Source: Arthrobacter_N sp051262515
Lineage (GTDB): Bacteria > Actinomycetota > Actinomycetes > Actinomycetales > Micrococcaceae
Direction: 5' to 3'
Length of the DNA: 64,000 bases
NCBI RefSeq assembly: GCF_051262515.1
Contig: NZ_JBIMER010000012.1
Coordinates: forward strand, 1-64,000
Position numbers and translations under genes: made by a program. Numbering within the stretch: position 1 is the first letter of the stretch; each line of letters opens with the position of its first letter. This document shows, in pieces, positions 23,793 through 32,126 of this stretch. Under the pieces are notes generated by a model, which worked only from the letters and a program-made list of their open reading frames with translations, was not told where the DNA came from and made no database searches.

Positions 23793-24845
23793 CTATTCGG
23801 AGAAGGGCACACGCTCCCACGTGAGGACCTCCTCGGTCTTCGCGGAGTTCGCCGCGACGCTGACGCGCAGCCATTCCCCGGACGTGGCGGAGCCCTCCAC
23901 GGTGACCCGCTGGAGGTTGTCCACCGGTTCGACGCCGTAGACCTCCAGCCACGGGGAGCCGGCGGTGAGCGGTTCGTCCTCGTGGAAGACGTGGCTGTCG
24001 CCGTTGACCAGGTACACCGGACCGTCGAATGCGGCGGCCTCTTCGGCGAGGGCTTCGATGACGGGGGCGAAGCCGGAGACGGAGGCAGGATCGGCCAGCG
24101 CGGCCTTTTCCTGGCCGGGCGTGAACATGTCGGCCTGCGTCATGACGACGACGGCCCGCGCCCGGGTGCGCTCGGCGTCGTCGAACGTTTCGCGCAGCTG
24201 GGCGAGTCCGGCGTCGGTGCGGTGCCAGACCTCCGCGAGCTGTTCCGCCGTCGGCTCCGTGTGGCCGAGCCCGGACCAAGGGGCCAGCGCGTTGTTGGAA
24301 CCCTGCACGTTGACCACGGAGAACGCGACGCGGTTCTCCGCGAACCGGACGTTCTCGGGCAGGCCGATCGCGTCCTGGGAATCGACGCGCATGGTGCCCC
24401 CGAGTGTCCGGTCCGGTTCGGCGAAGAACATGTCGCGCAGCGTGTCGAGGCGCTCGAGCGGGTTGAACGCGCCGTTGTTTTCGCGGTGGCAGTCCACCCA
24501 CTCGTTGTCGCCGGGGGTGAACACCAGCGGGGCCTCGAAGCGGTCGAACTGGTCCTTGACCACGCCGAACCGCTCGTCGGTGCACTGCTCGGAGCCCGCC
24601 TTGATGTCGCCGACGTGGGAGATGAAGCGCAGGTCGTCCTGCTCGTTGAGTTCGGTGACCATGCCGGGGAACGCGGCGAGCTGTTCGGCGCCGTAGGGGA
24701 TGTCGCCGATGACGCCGAACGTGTAGGCGGCGCCGTCCGGCTGCGGCTGCCCGGGGTCGGCCAGGACCGGGACGGCGGAGGACGCGACGGCGGCGGGGAC
24801 GGCGAACGCCAGGGCGGCGACGCCGGACAGGATGCGGGAACGCAT
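23793..24845 (-). CDS. Secreted metallophosphoesterase
   Basis: A 350-residue exported protein. The N-terminus (MRSRILSGVAALAFAVPAAV) is a Sec signal peptide. FGVIGDIPYG, SHVGDIKAGS and FTPGDNEWVDC are the metal-binding blocks of calcineurin-like phosphoesterases (GD-x, GD-x and the GDNE variant of GNHD), and VNGDSHVFHED supplies the C-terminal His. The substrate is unknown. The ATG at 24845 is preceded by AAGGAG; the frame extending to 24926 is not needed. Confidence 0.8.
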   Translation of the reverse strand: MRSRILSGVAALAFAVPAAVASSAVPVLADPGQPQPDGAAYTFGVIGDIPYGAEQLAAFPGMVTELNEQDDLRFISHVGDIKAGSEQCTDERFGVVKDQFDRFEAPLVFTPGDNEWVDCHRENNGAFNPLERLDTLRDMFFAEPDRTLGGTMRVDSQDAIGLPENVRFAENRVAFSVVNVQGSNNALAPWSGLGHTEPTAEQLAEVWHRTDAGLAQLRETFDDAERTRARAVVVMTQADMFTPGQEKAALADPASVSGFAPVIEALAEEAAAFDGPVYLVNGDSHVFHEDEPLTAGSPWLEVYGVEPVDNLQRVTVEGSATSGEWLRVSVAANSAKTEEVLTWERVPFSE

Positions 24846-25009
24846 GGGTGACTCCTTGTGCTGCGGCAGGGTTTGCCGTGGTGCGGTGCCGGGCACGGCC
24901 CGGGGCCGGGGGCGGCCGTCGCCCACGGTATGGTGCCGGCATTGATGGCCGGCGACGGCGCGGTGTCCGCCAGGTTACGGGCGAGTGCGCAGACGCGCGG
25001 CGCCGGATC

Positions 25010-25490
25010 CTACAGGTCCCGGAACGTCACGTTGGAGTCGTCCAGGCACGGCGAACGCCTGTACGGTGCGCTGGCGGACTCCGCGCGACGGACGGCCAGG
25101 CGCGGCAGCGCGCAGACGGCGACGAGCAGGACGGCGGCCACGGCGATCACCGGGCCGGCGGGGAGGGCGAGGTGGTAGGCGGCGAGCAGGCCGCCGAGGG
25201 AGGCGGCGGTGCACAGCACCACCACCAGCACGCCGACGGTCGTCATTCCCACCACCACGACCAGGCCGAGCGCGAGGACCAGCGCGACGTCGAGGACGGT
25301 GGTGTTGACGCCGAGGGAGCGCGCGTGGCCGGTGTCGAACGTGGTGGCGGTGAGCACCGGCAGGATGAGGACGACGGCGCCGAGCACCAGCGCGGCCAGG
25401 CCCGCCTGCAGTGCCATGTCCGTTCCGGTGACGCCATCACGGCGGCGCTGGCGAGCCCGCCCAGCAGCAGGGAGCCGCCGAGCAGCGAGG
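25010..25490 (-). pseudogene. znuB-like zinc ABC permease remnant
   Basis: Two fragments of a metal ABC permease lie in different frames. VAAASLLGGSLLLGGLASAA is fused in frame to the end of the ATPase fragment. Then, in the other frame, LVLGAVVLILPVLTATTFDT and VALVLALGLVVVVGMTTVGV form the C-terminal membrane helices. Most of the ~280-residue permease is missing. The end (LAVRRAESASAPYRRSP) is open to 25010. Confidence 0.65.
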
Positions 25491-25902
25491 CGGCGGCGAC
25501 CCCGGCGAGGAGCTCGGCGGTGGGGCCGTCGGCCAGGATCCGCCGGTCCAGGACTATCGTGCGGGAGAACGTGCCGCGGACCAGGTCCAGGTCGTGGACG
25601 GAGGCGAGGACCGCCGTGCCCCCGTCGGCGACCGCGGCCAGGGCGGTGTTCAGCTTGGTGGCGGCCTCGACGTCGAGCCGTTCCATGGCGTCGGCCGCGG
25701 CCGCGCGCTGGCCGGCGTCCGGACGGCGCCACCAGCGGCGGGAGTCGAGGCTGCCGGTGGCGACCACCTGCGCGGCGCTGAGCGGGAAGGCGGTGCGCAG
25801 TTCCGGGGACTGCGGGACGTAGGCGATGCCGGGGGCAGGCTGGGCGCCGGTGCAGCCGCAGCGCATCACGGAGCCGGTGTGCGGGCAAGCCCAGGCCCGC
25901 AC
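25490..25902 (-). pseudogene. znuC-like ABC ATPase remnant
   Basis: A fragment with GIAYVPQSPELRTAFPLSAA (Q-loop region) and VADGGTAVLASVHDLDLVRG (switch-His region) of a metal ABC ATPase. The Walker A end and the signature/Walker B block between DAMERLDVEAAT and KLNTALAA are absent, apparently through internal deletion. It cannot hydrolyse ATP. Confidence 0.7.
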
Positions 25903-26500
25903 GGACGGATCCGCCGTTGGCGCGCATGAGGTCCAGGTGGTCGCCGTCGGCCGGGACGAGTTCGGCGGTTTTCAGGGCCGCGACGTCGGCGCCGACTGCG
26001 TCAGCGACGCCCTCGGCGAGCTTCGGCGGCAGGGCCTCCTCGAAGAAGACCGTTCCGACGCCGGCCGCGTGGGCCGTTTCGGTGATGTCGGCGAGAGTGC
26101 GGGCGTCGGGCTCGTCGTCGGGGGAGAGGCCGGCGATGCCGATCTGTGTGAGGCCGTAGCGGTCCGCGAAGTAGCCGAACGCCCAGTGTGCGACGACGAG
26201 GGTGTCCTCGGCGAAGTCGGCGGGTCCGTCCGCGAGTTCGGCGTCCAGGGAGTCGAGGTCCGCCGTGAGCGCCGTGAGCGCCGCGAGGTTCGCGGCGTAG
26301 GCGTCGGCGTTGTCGGGGTCCGCGGCGGTCAGCTCGTCCGCGATCGCCCGGGCGACCGTGGCGTAGCGGGCGGGATCGAGCCAGAAGTGCGGGTCGGTGG
26401 AGCCGTGGTCGTGGCCCGCGTCCTCGCGTTCGTCCGGGGCGGCGTCGGCCGGCAACGGGTTCAATCCGGGGGTTTTCAACAGGTCGACGGCGAGGACGAC
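25903..26500 (-). pseudogene. znuA-like zinc-binding protein remnant
   Basis: The frame shows a His/Asp/Glu-rich metal loop (REDAGHDHGSTDPHFWLDP) followed by the second half of a ZnuA/AztC-type binding protein (TLVVAHWAFGYFADRYGLTQ, GVGTVFFEEALPPKLAEGVA). The signal peptide and N-terminal lobe are missing, and the C-terminus stops matching after DLMRANGGS, where the frame runs into the ATPase remnant. Together with the two downstream remnants it is a collapsed znuACB operon. Confidence 0.7.
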
Positions 26501-26537
26501 GGGCAGGACGGGGCGAGGTGGAAACAAAAGCATGCCA

Positions 26538-26563
26538 GAACTGTACTGTATTGAGAACAGTTC
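26538..26563. promoter_or_regulatory. Inverted repeat GAACTGT-N12-ACAGTTC in AT-rich promoter region
   Basis: A 7-bp perfect inverted repeat with a 12-bp spacer in an unusually AT-rich stretch directly upstream of the znuA remnant. It is where a Zur or other operator/promoter of the lost zinc operon would lie. It does not match the Zur consensus I know, so the binding protein is open. Confidence 0.4.
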
Positions 26564-26832
26564 GCATTACTTATGTTAGGGGACGTGCGTCGCAATCAGC
26601 TGGGAGAGTGCGCGAATGTCGACTTGAAGCGCAGGCCTCCTTCAGGGCCGCGAGCGGTTCCTTGTACCGATGGCATGGCGGCTCGATCCCGATGTCGGGT
26701 CAAACTGTCGGGACCTCGCGCCAGTGTTTGTGGTGGATCGAATCCGGTCCCGACCGACGCGGTGGCCAGCGCGCCCGGCGAGGTCGAAGCCATCGGCTCC
26801 GCAACGGCGTCGAAGATTCTCATGGGGGAAAC

Positions 26833-27660
26833 ATGTCCGTAAAAAATCCACTCGCACCCGCACCCGCACCCGCGCCCGCGTCTCAGGCGCACGCGACGGC
26901 CCCGAAGTCGCAGGCCGGCAAGGGCCTGGGCGTGGCCGCCCTGGCCGTAGCCATCGTCGCGCTGCTGTTGTCCTGGGTGCCGATCATCAACAACTTCGCG
27001 GCGGTGCTCGGCGTCGTGGCGCTGGTGCTGGGCATCGTCTCGCTGGTCCTGGCGGCCAAGCGCAACGGCGGCAAGGGGTTGGGGATCGCCTCGAGCATTA
27101 TCGCCATCGTGGCCCTCGTGGCGGTTTTCGCGACGCAGGCCGCGTATTCGGCCGCGATCGACGAGGTGTCGACCGCCATCGAGGATGCGGCCGACGGAGA
27201 GGTGGCCGCGCCCGCGGCGGTGGTCGAGCAGGCGGAAGACACCACGCAGGTCCTTGCATTGGGGGAGTCCGCCGTGGTCGGTGAATACTCGGTCACCGTG
27301 GACTCCGTGGTCCTGGACGCGGCCGCGGAGATCGCCTCGGCGAATCCCTTCAACGAGAAGGCCGACGGCCAGTACGTGCTCGTCGGGCTCTCGGTGGTCT
27401 ACAACGGTGACAAGGAGGGCGACGCCTGGATCGACCTGATGCCGGAACTCGTTGGCTCCGACGCCCGCATCTACGACTCCTCGACATCCATGGCCGTGAC
27501 GGCGAACCCCGAAACGGATGTGCCGACGCTGACCAGGGGCGGGGACGGTGCCTACGAGGTGGCGTTCGATGTCCCGGCGGCGGCCGTCGAGGATGCCAAG
27601 GTCCGCGTCACGGAGACGCTGTCCTTCGACGACGCGTCCGCGCTCTGGGCCACGAAGTAG
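26833..27660 (+). CDS. Membrane-anchored DUF4352-type protein
   Basis: A 275-residue protein. After an Ala/Pro-rich N-terminus (PLAPAPAPAPASQ), two hydrophobic segments (GVAALAVAIVALLLSWVPII and AVLGVVALVLGIVSLVLAAK) and a third (SSIIAIVALVAVFATQAAY) resemble a DUF4190-like region. The C-terminal ~150 residues are an extracellular DUF4352/Ig-like beta domain (YVLVGLSVVYNGDKEGDAWI). It is probably an exported surface protein of unknown role. GGGGGAAAC precedes the ATG. A strong terminator follows 17 bp after the stop. Confidence 0.72.
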   Translation: MSVKNPLAPAPAPAPASQAHATAPKSQAGKGLGVAALAVAIVALLLSWVPIINNFAAVLGVVALVLGIVSLVLAAKRNGGKGLGIASSIIAIVALVAVFATQAAYSAAIDEVSTAIEDAADGEVAAPAAVVEQAEDTTQVLALGESAVVGEYSVTVDSVVLDAAAEIASANPFNEKADGQYVLVGLSVVYNGDKEGDAWIDLMPELVGSDARIYDSSTSMAVTANPETDVPTLTRGGDGAYEVAFDVPAAAVEDAKVRVTETLSFDDASALWATK

Positions 27661-27677
27661 TCGGCAGGGAACACGGA

Positions 27678-27709
27678 CGGTGGCCGTCCCCCGAGGGGGA
27701 CGGCCACCG
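27678..27709 (+). terminator. Perfect 14-bp hairpin terminator
   Basis: CGGTGGCCGTCCCC and GGGGACGGCCACCG separated by CGAG, 18 bp downstream of the DUF4352 gene. No long U tract follows, as is common in high-GC actinobacteria. Confidence 0.8.
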
Positions 27710-27750
27710 CGTTGGGTTCAACCGATAAGCGTGGGAGGCAGAATGCCTAC

Positions 27751-27831
27751 CTAGTGCTCGTCGTAATGGCCCTCGTGTTCGGCATGGCGGTGTCCGTCGT
27801 GCAGGTAATCCAGATGGTCCCCGTGCTCCAC
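27751..27831 (-). CDS. His-rich 26-residue ORF, probable end of a zinc-associated small protein
   Basis: GTG at 27831 opens VEHGDHLDYLHDGHRHAEHE ending GHYDEH, 8 of 26 residues His. This resembles the C-terminus of small His-rich proteins encoded beside zinc transporters in Micrococcales. The usual upstream part is not found in frame, so it is either a very short gene or a truncated leftover of the zinc locus decayed at 25-26.5 kb. Confidence 0.4.
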   Translation of the reverse strand: MEHGDHLDYLHDGHRHAEHEGHYDEH

Positions 27832-27881
27832 TGTCTGACTAGGGCATCGTCTGCAGCCGTCGCCAGATGCTGCCTGGCGCG

Positions 27882-28292
27882 TTAGCGTCCCGAGATGTCC
27901 TTGAGGGCCGCCTGGAGGCGTGTGTCCGCGTCGTTGGCGATGTCGCGGGTGGCGTCGCTGTCGCTGAGTTGGACCATGGTTTGGGGGTCGATGGTCTCAA
28001 CGGTCGTTTCGGTGGCGTCGGGCGCACGGCGGACTACGACGTTGCAGGGGAGCAGGGCGCCGAGTTCCGGTTCGGCGGCGATTCCGCGCTGGGCGAGCTG
28101 CGGGTTGCAGGCGCCGAGGATGATGTAGTCGCCCACGGAATCGCCGGCCTCCTGCCCGAGTTTCTTGGTGAAGGTGGCTTTCACATCGATTTCGGTCAGG
28201 ACACCGAAACCCTGCTCTGCCAGTGCGTCGCGGGTCCTGGCGACCGTCTCGTCCCAGCCGGCGGTGACGGTGATGCTGTGGGTGTAGGTCAT
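27882..28292 (-). CDS. DUF302 domain protein
   Basis: A 136-residue DUF302 protein. The sequence begins TYTHSITVTAGWDETVARTR and has FGVLTEIDVKATFTKKLG and YIILGACNPQLAQRGIAAEP, where the ILGACNP motif is the family signature; LLPCNVVVR follows. These proteins are common in sulfur- and redox-stress clusters; the biochemical role is unknown. I start at the ATG at 28292, where the family begins. It is last in the minus-strand sulfur operon. Confidence 0.85.
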   Translation of the reverse strand: MTYTHSITVTAGWDETVARTRDALAEQGFGVLTEIDVKATFTKKLGQEAGDSVGDYIILGACNPQLAQRGIAAEPELGALLPCNVVVRRAPDATETTVETIDPQTMVQLSDSDATRDIANDADTRLQAALKDISGR

Positions 28293-28383
28293 GGGGTTTC
28301 TCCTTGTGTTTCGGTGTGGCTGAGTTTGTCGGGTCAGTGGTCCGTTGCGGTGGAGCGCGGCGGAACCTGTCACCTACGCCACG

Positions 28384-29700
28384 CTACCTGCGAGTTTCTC
28401 GGCGCGGAAGCCGCAGGTCAGGGTCCGTTCGCCGGGCGGAAGGGGGGTGCGTTTCGTACATTCGGACCGCGACGGCGATGGCCGCGGCCGCACTGAGGGC
28501 CGCTGCCGACCAGACGGCGGCTTGCAGGCCAGCCGCGTCGGCAACGACACCGCCGAGGATCGCGCCGACCGCGTAGCCGAGGTCGCGCCAGACGCGGTAG
28601 ACGCCCACGGCGCGTCCCCGCCAGGCGGGGTGGGCGACGTCGCCGACGGCGGCCAGCAGCGTGGGGTAGACCATCGCGGTTCCGACGCCGAGCAGCACGG
28701 TTCCGGCGGCCCAAGCCCCGAACCCGTGGCCGAGGGCGATGACTGACAGGGCGGCGGCCTGGGTCGCCATTCCTGCGCTGATGAGGTGCTTGCGTCCGAT
28801 CCGGTCGGAGAGGGCACCGGTCACCAGTTGCCCCAATCCCCACACCCCCGGGTAGAGCGCGAAGAGCAGGCCGATATGCGCCGTGCTCAGGTCGGCTGTG
28901 GCGAACAGCAGGGGGAACAGGCCCCAGGCGAGGCCGAAGTTCAGGTTGTTCACCAATCCCGCCAGGCTGGCCGAGGACAGCGCCGGTTCCCGCAGGCTGG
29001 TGAGGGACAGGATCTGGCGGTTGGTCAGGTTGGCGTCGACGCCATACCCCTGCGCGCCGCCACCGGTCATATTCCCGGCGTCCAGGTGGGCGTGGCCCCG
29101 GGTTTCCTTGACGAGTGCGCCGGAGAGCAGGAGTCCCAATGCGGTGTAGGCGAGACCGAGAAGGAAGGGTGCGGGGCGCAGACCGTACTGTTCGGCGAGG
29201 TGGCCGGCCAGCAGGGACGCTGCCGCCACGGCCCCGTAGCCGGCGGCTTCGTTCAGGCCCATGGCGAGCCCGCGTTGCGCCGGCCCGACGAGGTCGATCT
29301 TCATCACGACGGTGGTGGACCAGGTCAGCCCTTGGTTGATGCCCAGAAGGACGTTCGCGGCGACCACCCAGCTCCAGTCCGGCGCGAGGATGAGCATGAC
29401 GGGCACCGGCACGGCGAAGAGCCAACCGGCCAGCAGCACCGGCTTGCGTCCGTACCGGTCCGAGAGCGTCCCGGCGAACCAGTTGGCGGTCGCCTTGGTG
29501 ATGCCGAAGGCGGCCACGTAGGCGAAGACGAACGTGTACCCCGTCAGCCCGAACTCGGCCTCGGCGAGAAGCGGCAGGACGGTCTGTTGCTGGCCGACCA
29601 TGCCCCCGACCAATGCGTTGACCGCAACGAGCAGGGCGAATTGCGCCGCGTTGGCGCGCAGTCCCAGTACGGGCACGCGCGGGCCGGCGGTGTTCGTCAT
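28384..29700 (-). CDS. MFS transporter
   Basis: A 438-residue, 12-helix major facilitator. The loop 2-3 signature is FAGTLSDRYGRKPVLLAG, and the symmetric loop 8-9 copy reads VTGALSDRIGRKHLISAG. It is related to drug/sugar-phosphate-type MFS proteins. The position between TauE/SafE and DUF302 in a sulfur-stress cluster suggests export of a sulfur compound (inference). Confidence 0.82.
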   Translation of the reverse strand: MTNTAGPRVPVLGLRANAAQFALLVAVNALVGGMVGQQQTVLPLLAEAEFGLTGYTFVFAYVAAFGITKATANWFAGTLSDRYGRKPVLLAGWLFAVPVPVMLILAPDWSWVVAANVLLGINQGLTWSTTVVMKIDLVGPAQRGLAMGLNEAAGYGAVAAASLLAGHLAEQYGLRPAPFLLGLAYTALGLLLSGALVKETRGHAHLDAGNMTGGGAQGYGVDANLTNRQILSLTSLREPALSSASLAGLVNNLNFGLAWGLFPLLFATADLSTAHIGLLFALYPGVWGLGQLVTGALSDRIGRKHLISAGMATQAAALSVIALGHGFGAWAAGTVLLGVGTAMVYPTLLAAVGDVAHPAWRGRAVGVYRVWRDLGYAVGAILGGVVADAAGLQAAVWSAAALSAAAAIAVAVRMYETHPPSARRTDPDLRLPRRETRR

Positions 29701-29758
29701 GCGGAAGCTCCTGAGGGGGTCTACGGGAAGGGTGGGCGGCTATGGCGCGCTTCTTCGG

Positions 29759-30643
29759 CTAGCGGGTTTCGGTTGTAGCGGTGGGCGCGAGTGCCTTGCG
29801 CAGTGGGCATGCGGGGATGGCGAGCCAGCAGAGCGCGGCGGCCGCGGCGAGGGCGGCGGCCACGATGCCGACGGCGAGGTTGGCGGGGGAGGGCAGTTCC
29901 TGCATCAGGACGAAGACACCCATGGCCAGGACGAAGATGCCGAATCCCTTGCGCAGGGCGGCCTCGGGGATGCGTCCGGCGAGGCGGGCCCCGATGAACG
30001 AGCCGAGGATCGCCGCGACGGTGACCCCGCCGACAAGCGCCCAATCGAGGGTGACGGTGGTGAGATAGCCTCCGAGGCCGGCGAAGGATTTCATGGCGAT
30101 GACGACGAGCGAGGTGCCGACGGCGACGGGCATGGACAGGCCTCCGAGCAGCGCGAGTGCGGGGACGACGAGGAAGCCGCCGCCTGCGCCGACGAGTCCG
30201 GTGACCAGTCCGACGACGAGGCCTTCGATGATGACCTTGCCCACGGGCAGTTCGCCGTCGTGGGCAGTGGCTGTGCGGTCCTTGCGGCCGCGGATCATGG
30301 CCAGGGAGGTGGCGACCATCATGAGCGCGAAGGCGATCATGAGGATGGTTCCGGGGATGTGCCCGCCGAGGAGTCCGCCGCCGAAGGCCCCTGCCATGCC
30401 AGCGGCGCCGAAGACCAGGCCGGTGCGCCACTTCACGCGCTTTTTGCGGGCGTGGTCGACGGCGCTGACGGCGGAGGTCGCGCCGACGACGAACAGCGAG
30501 GCGGCGATGGCTTCCTTGGGGTTCAGGCCGGCGACGTAGGTGAGGATCGGGACGGTGAGGATGGACCCGCCGCCGCCGAGCAGGCCGAGCGAGAGCCCGA
30601 TCAGCACCGAGAGCAGGAGGGTCAGCGCGAGCGTGACGGTCAT
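29759..30643 (-). CDS. TauE/SafE sulfite-exporter family protein
   Basis: A 294-residue membrane protein with 8-9 helices. LIGLSLGLLGGGGSILTVPI and VVGLVTGLVGAGGGFLVVPA are the two repeated TauE/SafE motifs. Family members move sulfite, thiosulfate or organosulfonates. Next to two rhodaneses and a CstR regulon it fits export or uptake of sulfite/thiosulfate formed during persulfide detoxification (as with TauE in the S. aureus cst operon). Confidence 0.87.
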   Translation of the reverse strand: MTVTLALTLLLSVLIGLSLGLLGGGGSILTVPILTYVAGLNPKEAIAASLFVVGATSAVSAVDHARKKRVKWRTGLVFGAAGMAGAFGGGLLGGHIPGTILMIAFALMMVATSLAMIRGRKDRTATAHDGELPVGKVIIEGLVVGLVTGLVGAGGGFLVVPALALLGGLSMPVAVGTSLVVIAMKSFAGLGGYLTTVTLDWALVGGVTVAAILGSFIGARLAGRIPEAALRKGFGIFVLAMGVFVLMQELPSPANLAVGIVAAALAAAAALCWLAIPACPLRKALAPTATTETR

Positions 30644-30710
30644 GGGTGGGGATCCTTGTCTGGGGGGAGGGGCTGGTTTGCGCGGGTTGGTTGCCGCTCG
30701 GGTCGAGCGC

Positions 30711-31007
30711 CTAGGCGGAGGGCAGGCCGGCGCCCTGCCAGGCGGTCATGCCGCCGGCCATCGTGTCGGCGGTGTAGCCGGCGGCGCCCAGCGCGTCGGC
30801 GACGCGGGCGCTGCGGTTGCCGCTGCGGCAGACGACGATCACGGGACGGTCGCGGTCGATCTCGCCCAGGCGCGCGTCCAGGTCGCCCATGGGGATGTGG
30901 AGGGCGCCGGGGATCATGCCCTCGGCGGTCTCGAAGCCTTCGCGGACGTCGAGGATCTGGTCTTCCGCGCGGCGCCGGTTGGCCTCGTCGATGGTGATTT
31001 CGGGCAT
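30711..31007 (-). CDS. Single-domain rhodanese
   Basis: A 98-residue sulfurtransferase. DQILDVREGFETAEGMIPGA begins the fold and VVCRSGNRSARVADAL carries the active-site loop CRSGNRS. It moves a sulfane sulfur from thiosulfate or persulfide to acceptors such as thiols. ATG at 31007 is preceded by a GGAGC-type Shine-Dalgarno. It lies 35 bp downstream of the rhodanese-DUF2892 gene in the same operon. Confidence 0.9.
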   Translation of the reverse strand: MPEITIDEANRRRAEDQILDVREGFETAEGMIPGALHIPMGDLDARLGEIDRDRPVIVVCRSGNRSARVADALGAAGYTADTMAGGMTAWQGAGLPSA

Positions 31008-31042
31008 GGTTGCTCCTGTGGTTCGTGGTGGAGGGGGTGGGA

Positions 31043-31636
31043 TCAGGACTGTGTTGCGGGGATCTGATCGATCGCGTCCCGGGCCGATGGTTCGGACGCG
31101 GTCTTGTTCCAGGGCATCTTGGCCAGGGCCTGGCCCATGGCGCAGGTGTTGGTGGCGGCGGAGAAGGTCAGGCCGGTGCCGATCGCGCCGGCGAGGAGGC
31201 TCAGCTTGGGCGAGACGAGCTTCCCGGCGACGAGGCCGGCGAGTACGAGCGAGCCGGCGGCCATGCGCACCTGGCGTTCGAGGTCCCAGCGCTGGGCGCC
31301 GCGCACGACGTCGCCGCCTGCGGCCGCGAAGCCGGGCACTCCGCCGTCGAGGACCAGTGCGGTGCCGATGCCGGCGCCACCGAGGCGCGTGCGGGCCTGG
31401 GCGGCGCGCACTCCGGACTGGCAGACCAGCACCACGCGCGCGCCGAGGCGCTCGGCGAGCTCGTCGGCGTGCTCGGAGAGCAGCGGCAGCGGCACGTTGT
31501 AGGAGCCGCGGATGTGGAGGGTCTCGAATTCGGCGGCGGAGCGCACGTCGATGACGATCAGGTCCTCGTGCCGGTCGATCCACTGGCGCAGGGTCTGCGC
31601 GTCGAGTCCGGTCACGGTGGCGGTTGCGGAGGTCAA
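31043..31636 (-). CDS. Rhodanese fused to DUF2892 (YgaP-like)
   Basis: A 197-residue protein. The N-terminal rhodanese (~1-115) has DLIVIDVRSAAEFETLHIRG and active-site VLVCQSGVRAAQA (CQSGVR). The C-terminal DUF2892 domain carries two membrane helices (AAGSLVLAGLVAGKLVSPKL and TGLTFSAATNTCAMG). It is a membrane-tethered sulfurtransferase. I choose TTG at 31636 (LTSATATVTG), with GAGG just upstream; an ATG at 31684 would start inside the CstR operator. It is the first gene of the minus operon, divergent from cstR. Confidence 0.85.
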   Translation of the reverse strand: MTSATATVTGLDAQTLRQWIDRHEDLIVIDVRSAAEFETLHIRGSYNVPLPLLSEHADELAERLGARVVLVCQSGVRAAQARTRLGGAGIGTALVLDGGVPGFAAAGGDVVRGAQRWDLERQVRMAAGSLVLAGLVAGKLVSPKLSLLAGAIGTGLTFSAATNTCAMGQALAKMPWNKTASEPSARDAIDQIPATQS

Positions 31637-31682
31637 GAGGGCCTCTTTCGGTCGAACGAATGTGTCTCCAGAAGTCTGCCAC

Positions 31683-31719
31683 ATACCCCCTAGGGTATGC
31701 AACAAACCCTAGGGGGTAT
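31683..31719. promoter_or_regulatory. Two CstR-type operators between cstR and rhodanese operon
   Basis: ATACCCCCTAGGGTAT at 31683-31698 and its inverted copy AAACCCTAGGGGGTAT at 31704-31719. The AT-flanked C5/G5 palindrome is the typical CsoR/CstR operator. The same motif recurs three times upstream of the CstB-like gene, so one regulator probably controls both promoters. Confidence 0.85.
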
Positions 31720-31762
31720 AGAATTGGGTAGAAAGTTCGGAGACCCGCCCCAGGAGGCACTC

Positions 31763-32020
31763 GTGCAGTTGGACACCGCAGAACTCAAGCCCGTCGTCAA
31801 CCGGCTCAAGCGCGCCCAGGGCCAGTTGGCCGCCGTCACGCGGATGCTGGAGGAGGGGCGGGACTGCAAGGACGTGGTCATGCAGCTCTCGGCGGTTTCG
31901 AAGGCGTTGGACAGGGCCGGGTTCGCGATCATCGCCACCGGCTTGCAGCAGTGCCTGGCGAGCGAGGACAACTCGATGGACAAGAAGGACCTGGAAAAGC
32001 TTTTCCTGAGCTTGGCCTGA
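31763..32020 (+). CDS. cstR: CstR-type persulfide-sensing repressor (CsoR family)
   Basis: An 85-residue all-helical DUF156 repressor. NRLKRAQGQLAAVTRMLEEG and RDCKDVVMQLSAVSKALDRA are typical of the family. It has the two Cys of the family (RDCKD; QQCLA) but lacks the His that completes the copper site of CsoR. That pattern marks CstR, which senses per/polysulfides by forming di- to tetrasulfide bridges. GTG at 31763 is preceded by AGGAGG at 6 bases. Its neighbours all handle sulfane sulfur. Confidence 0.88.
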   Translation: MQLDTAELKPVVNRLKRAQGQLAAVTRMLEEGRDCKDVVMQLSAVSKALDRAGFAIIATGLQQCLASEDNSMDKKDLEKLFLSLA

Positions 32021-32048
32021 CATCCTCCCGGCCGGCGAAAGCCGGTGA

Positions 32049-32087
32049 CGGAAAGGGCGCCCCGCTTCACGCGGGGCGCCCTTTCCG
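32049..32087. terminator. Bidirectional 17-bp perfect hairpin terminator
   Basis: CGGAAAGGGCGCCCCGC, loop TTCAC, GCGGGGCGCCCTTTCCG, between the convergent cstR and CstB-like genes. The A/T-rich base of the stem gives short U runs in both directions. Confidence 0.85.
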
Positions 32088-32126
32088 TGCCGGCCGGCGG
32101 CCTGGGGGGCCGCCGGCTCCGTGCCG

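Noticed and set aside
25010..26533. A single 507-residue zinc protein
   Set aside because: The frame joins pieces of a binding protein and a permease through an out-of-frame ATPase region; it is a product of deletions, not one protein.
31697..31762. ATG at 31697 as the cstR start
   Set aside because: It lies inside the operator and has no Shine-Dalgarno; GTG at 31763 has AGGAGG and matches the family N-terminus.
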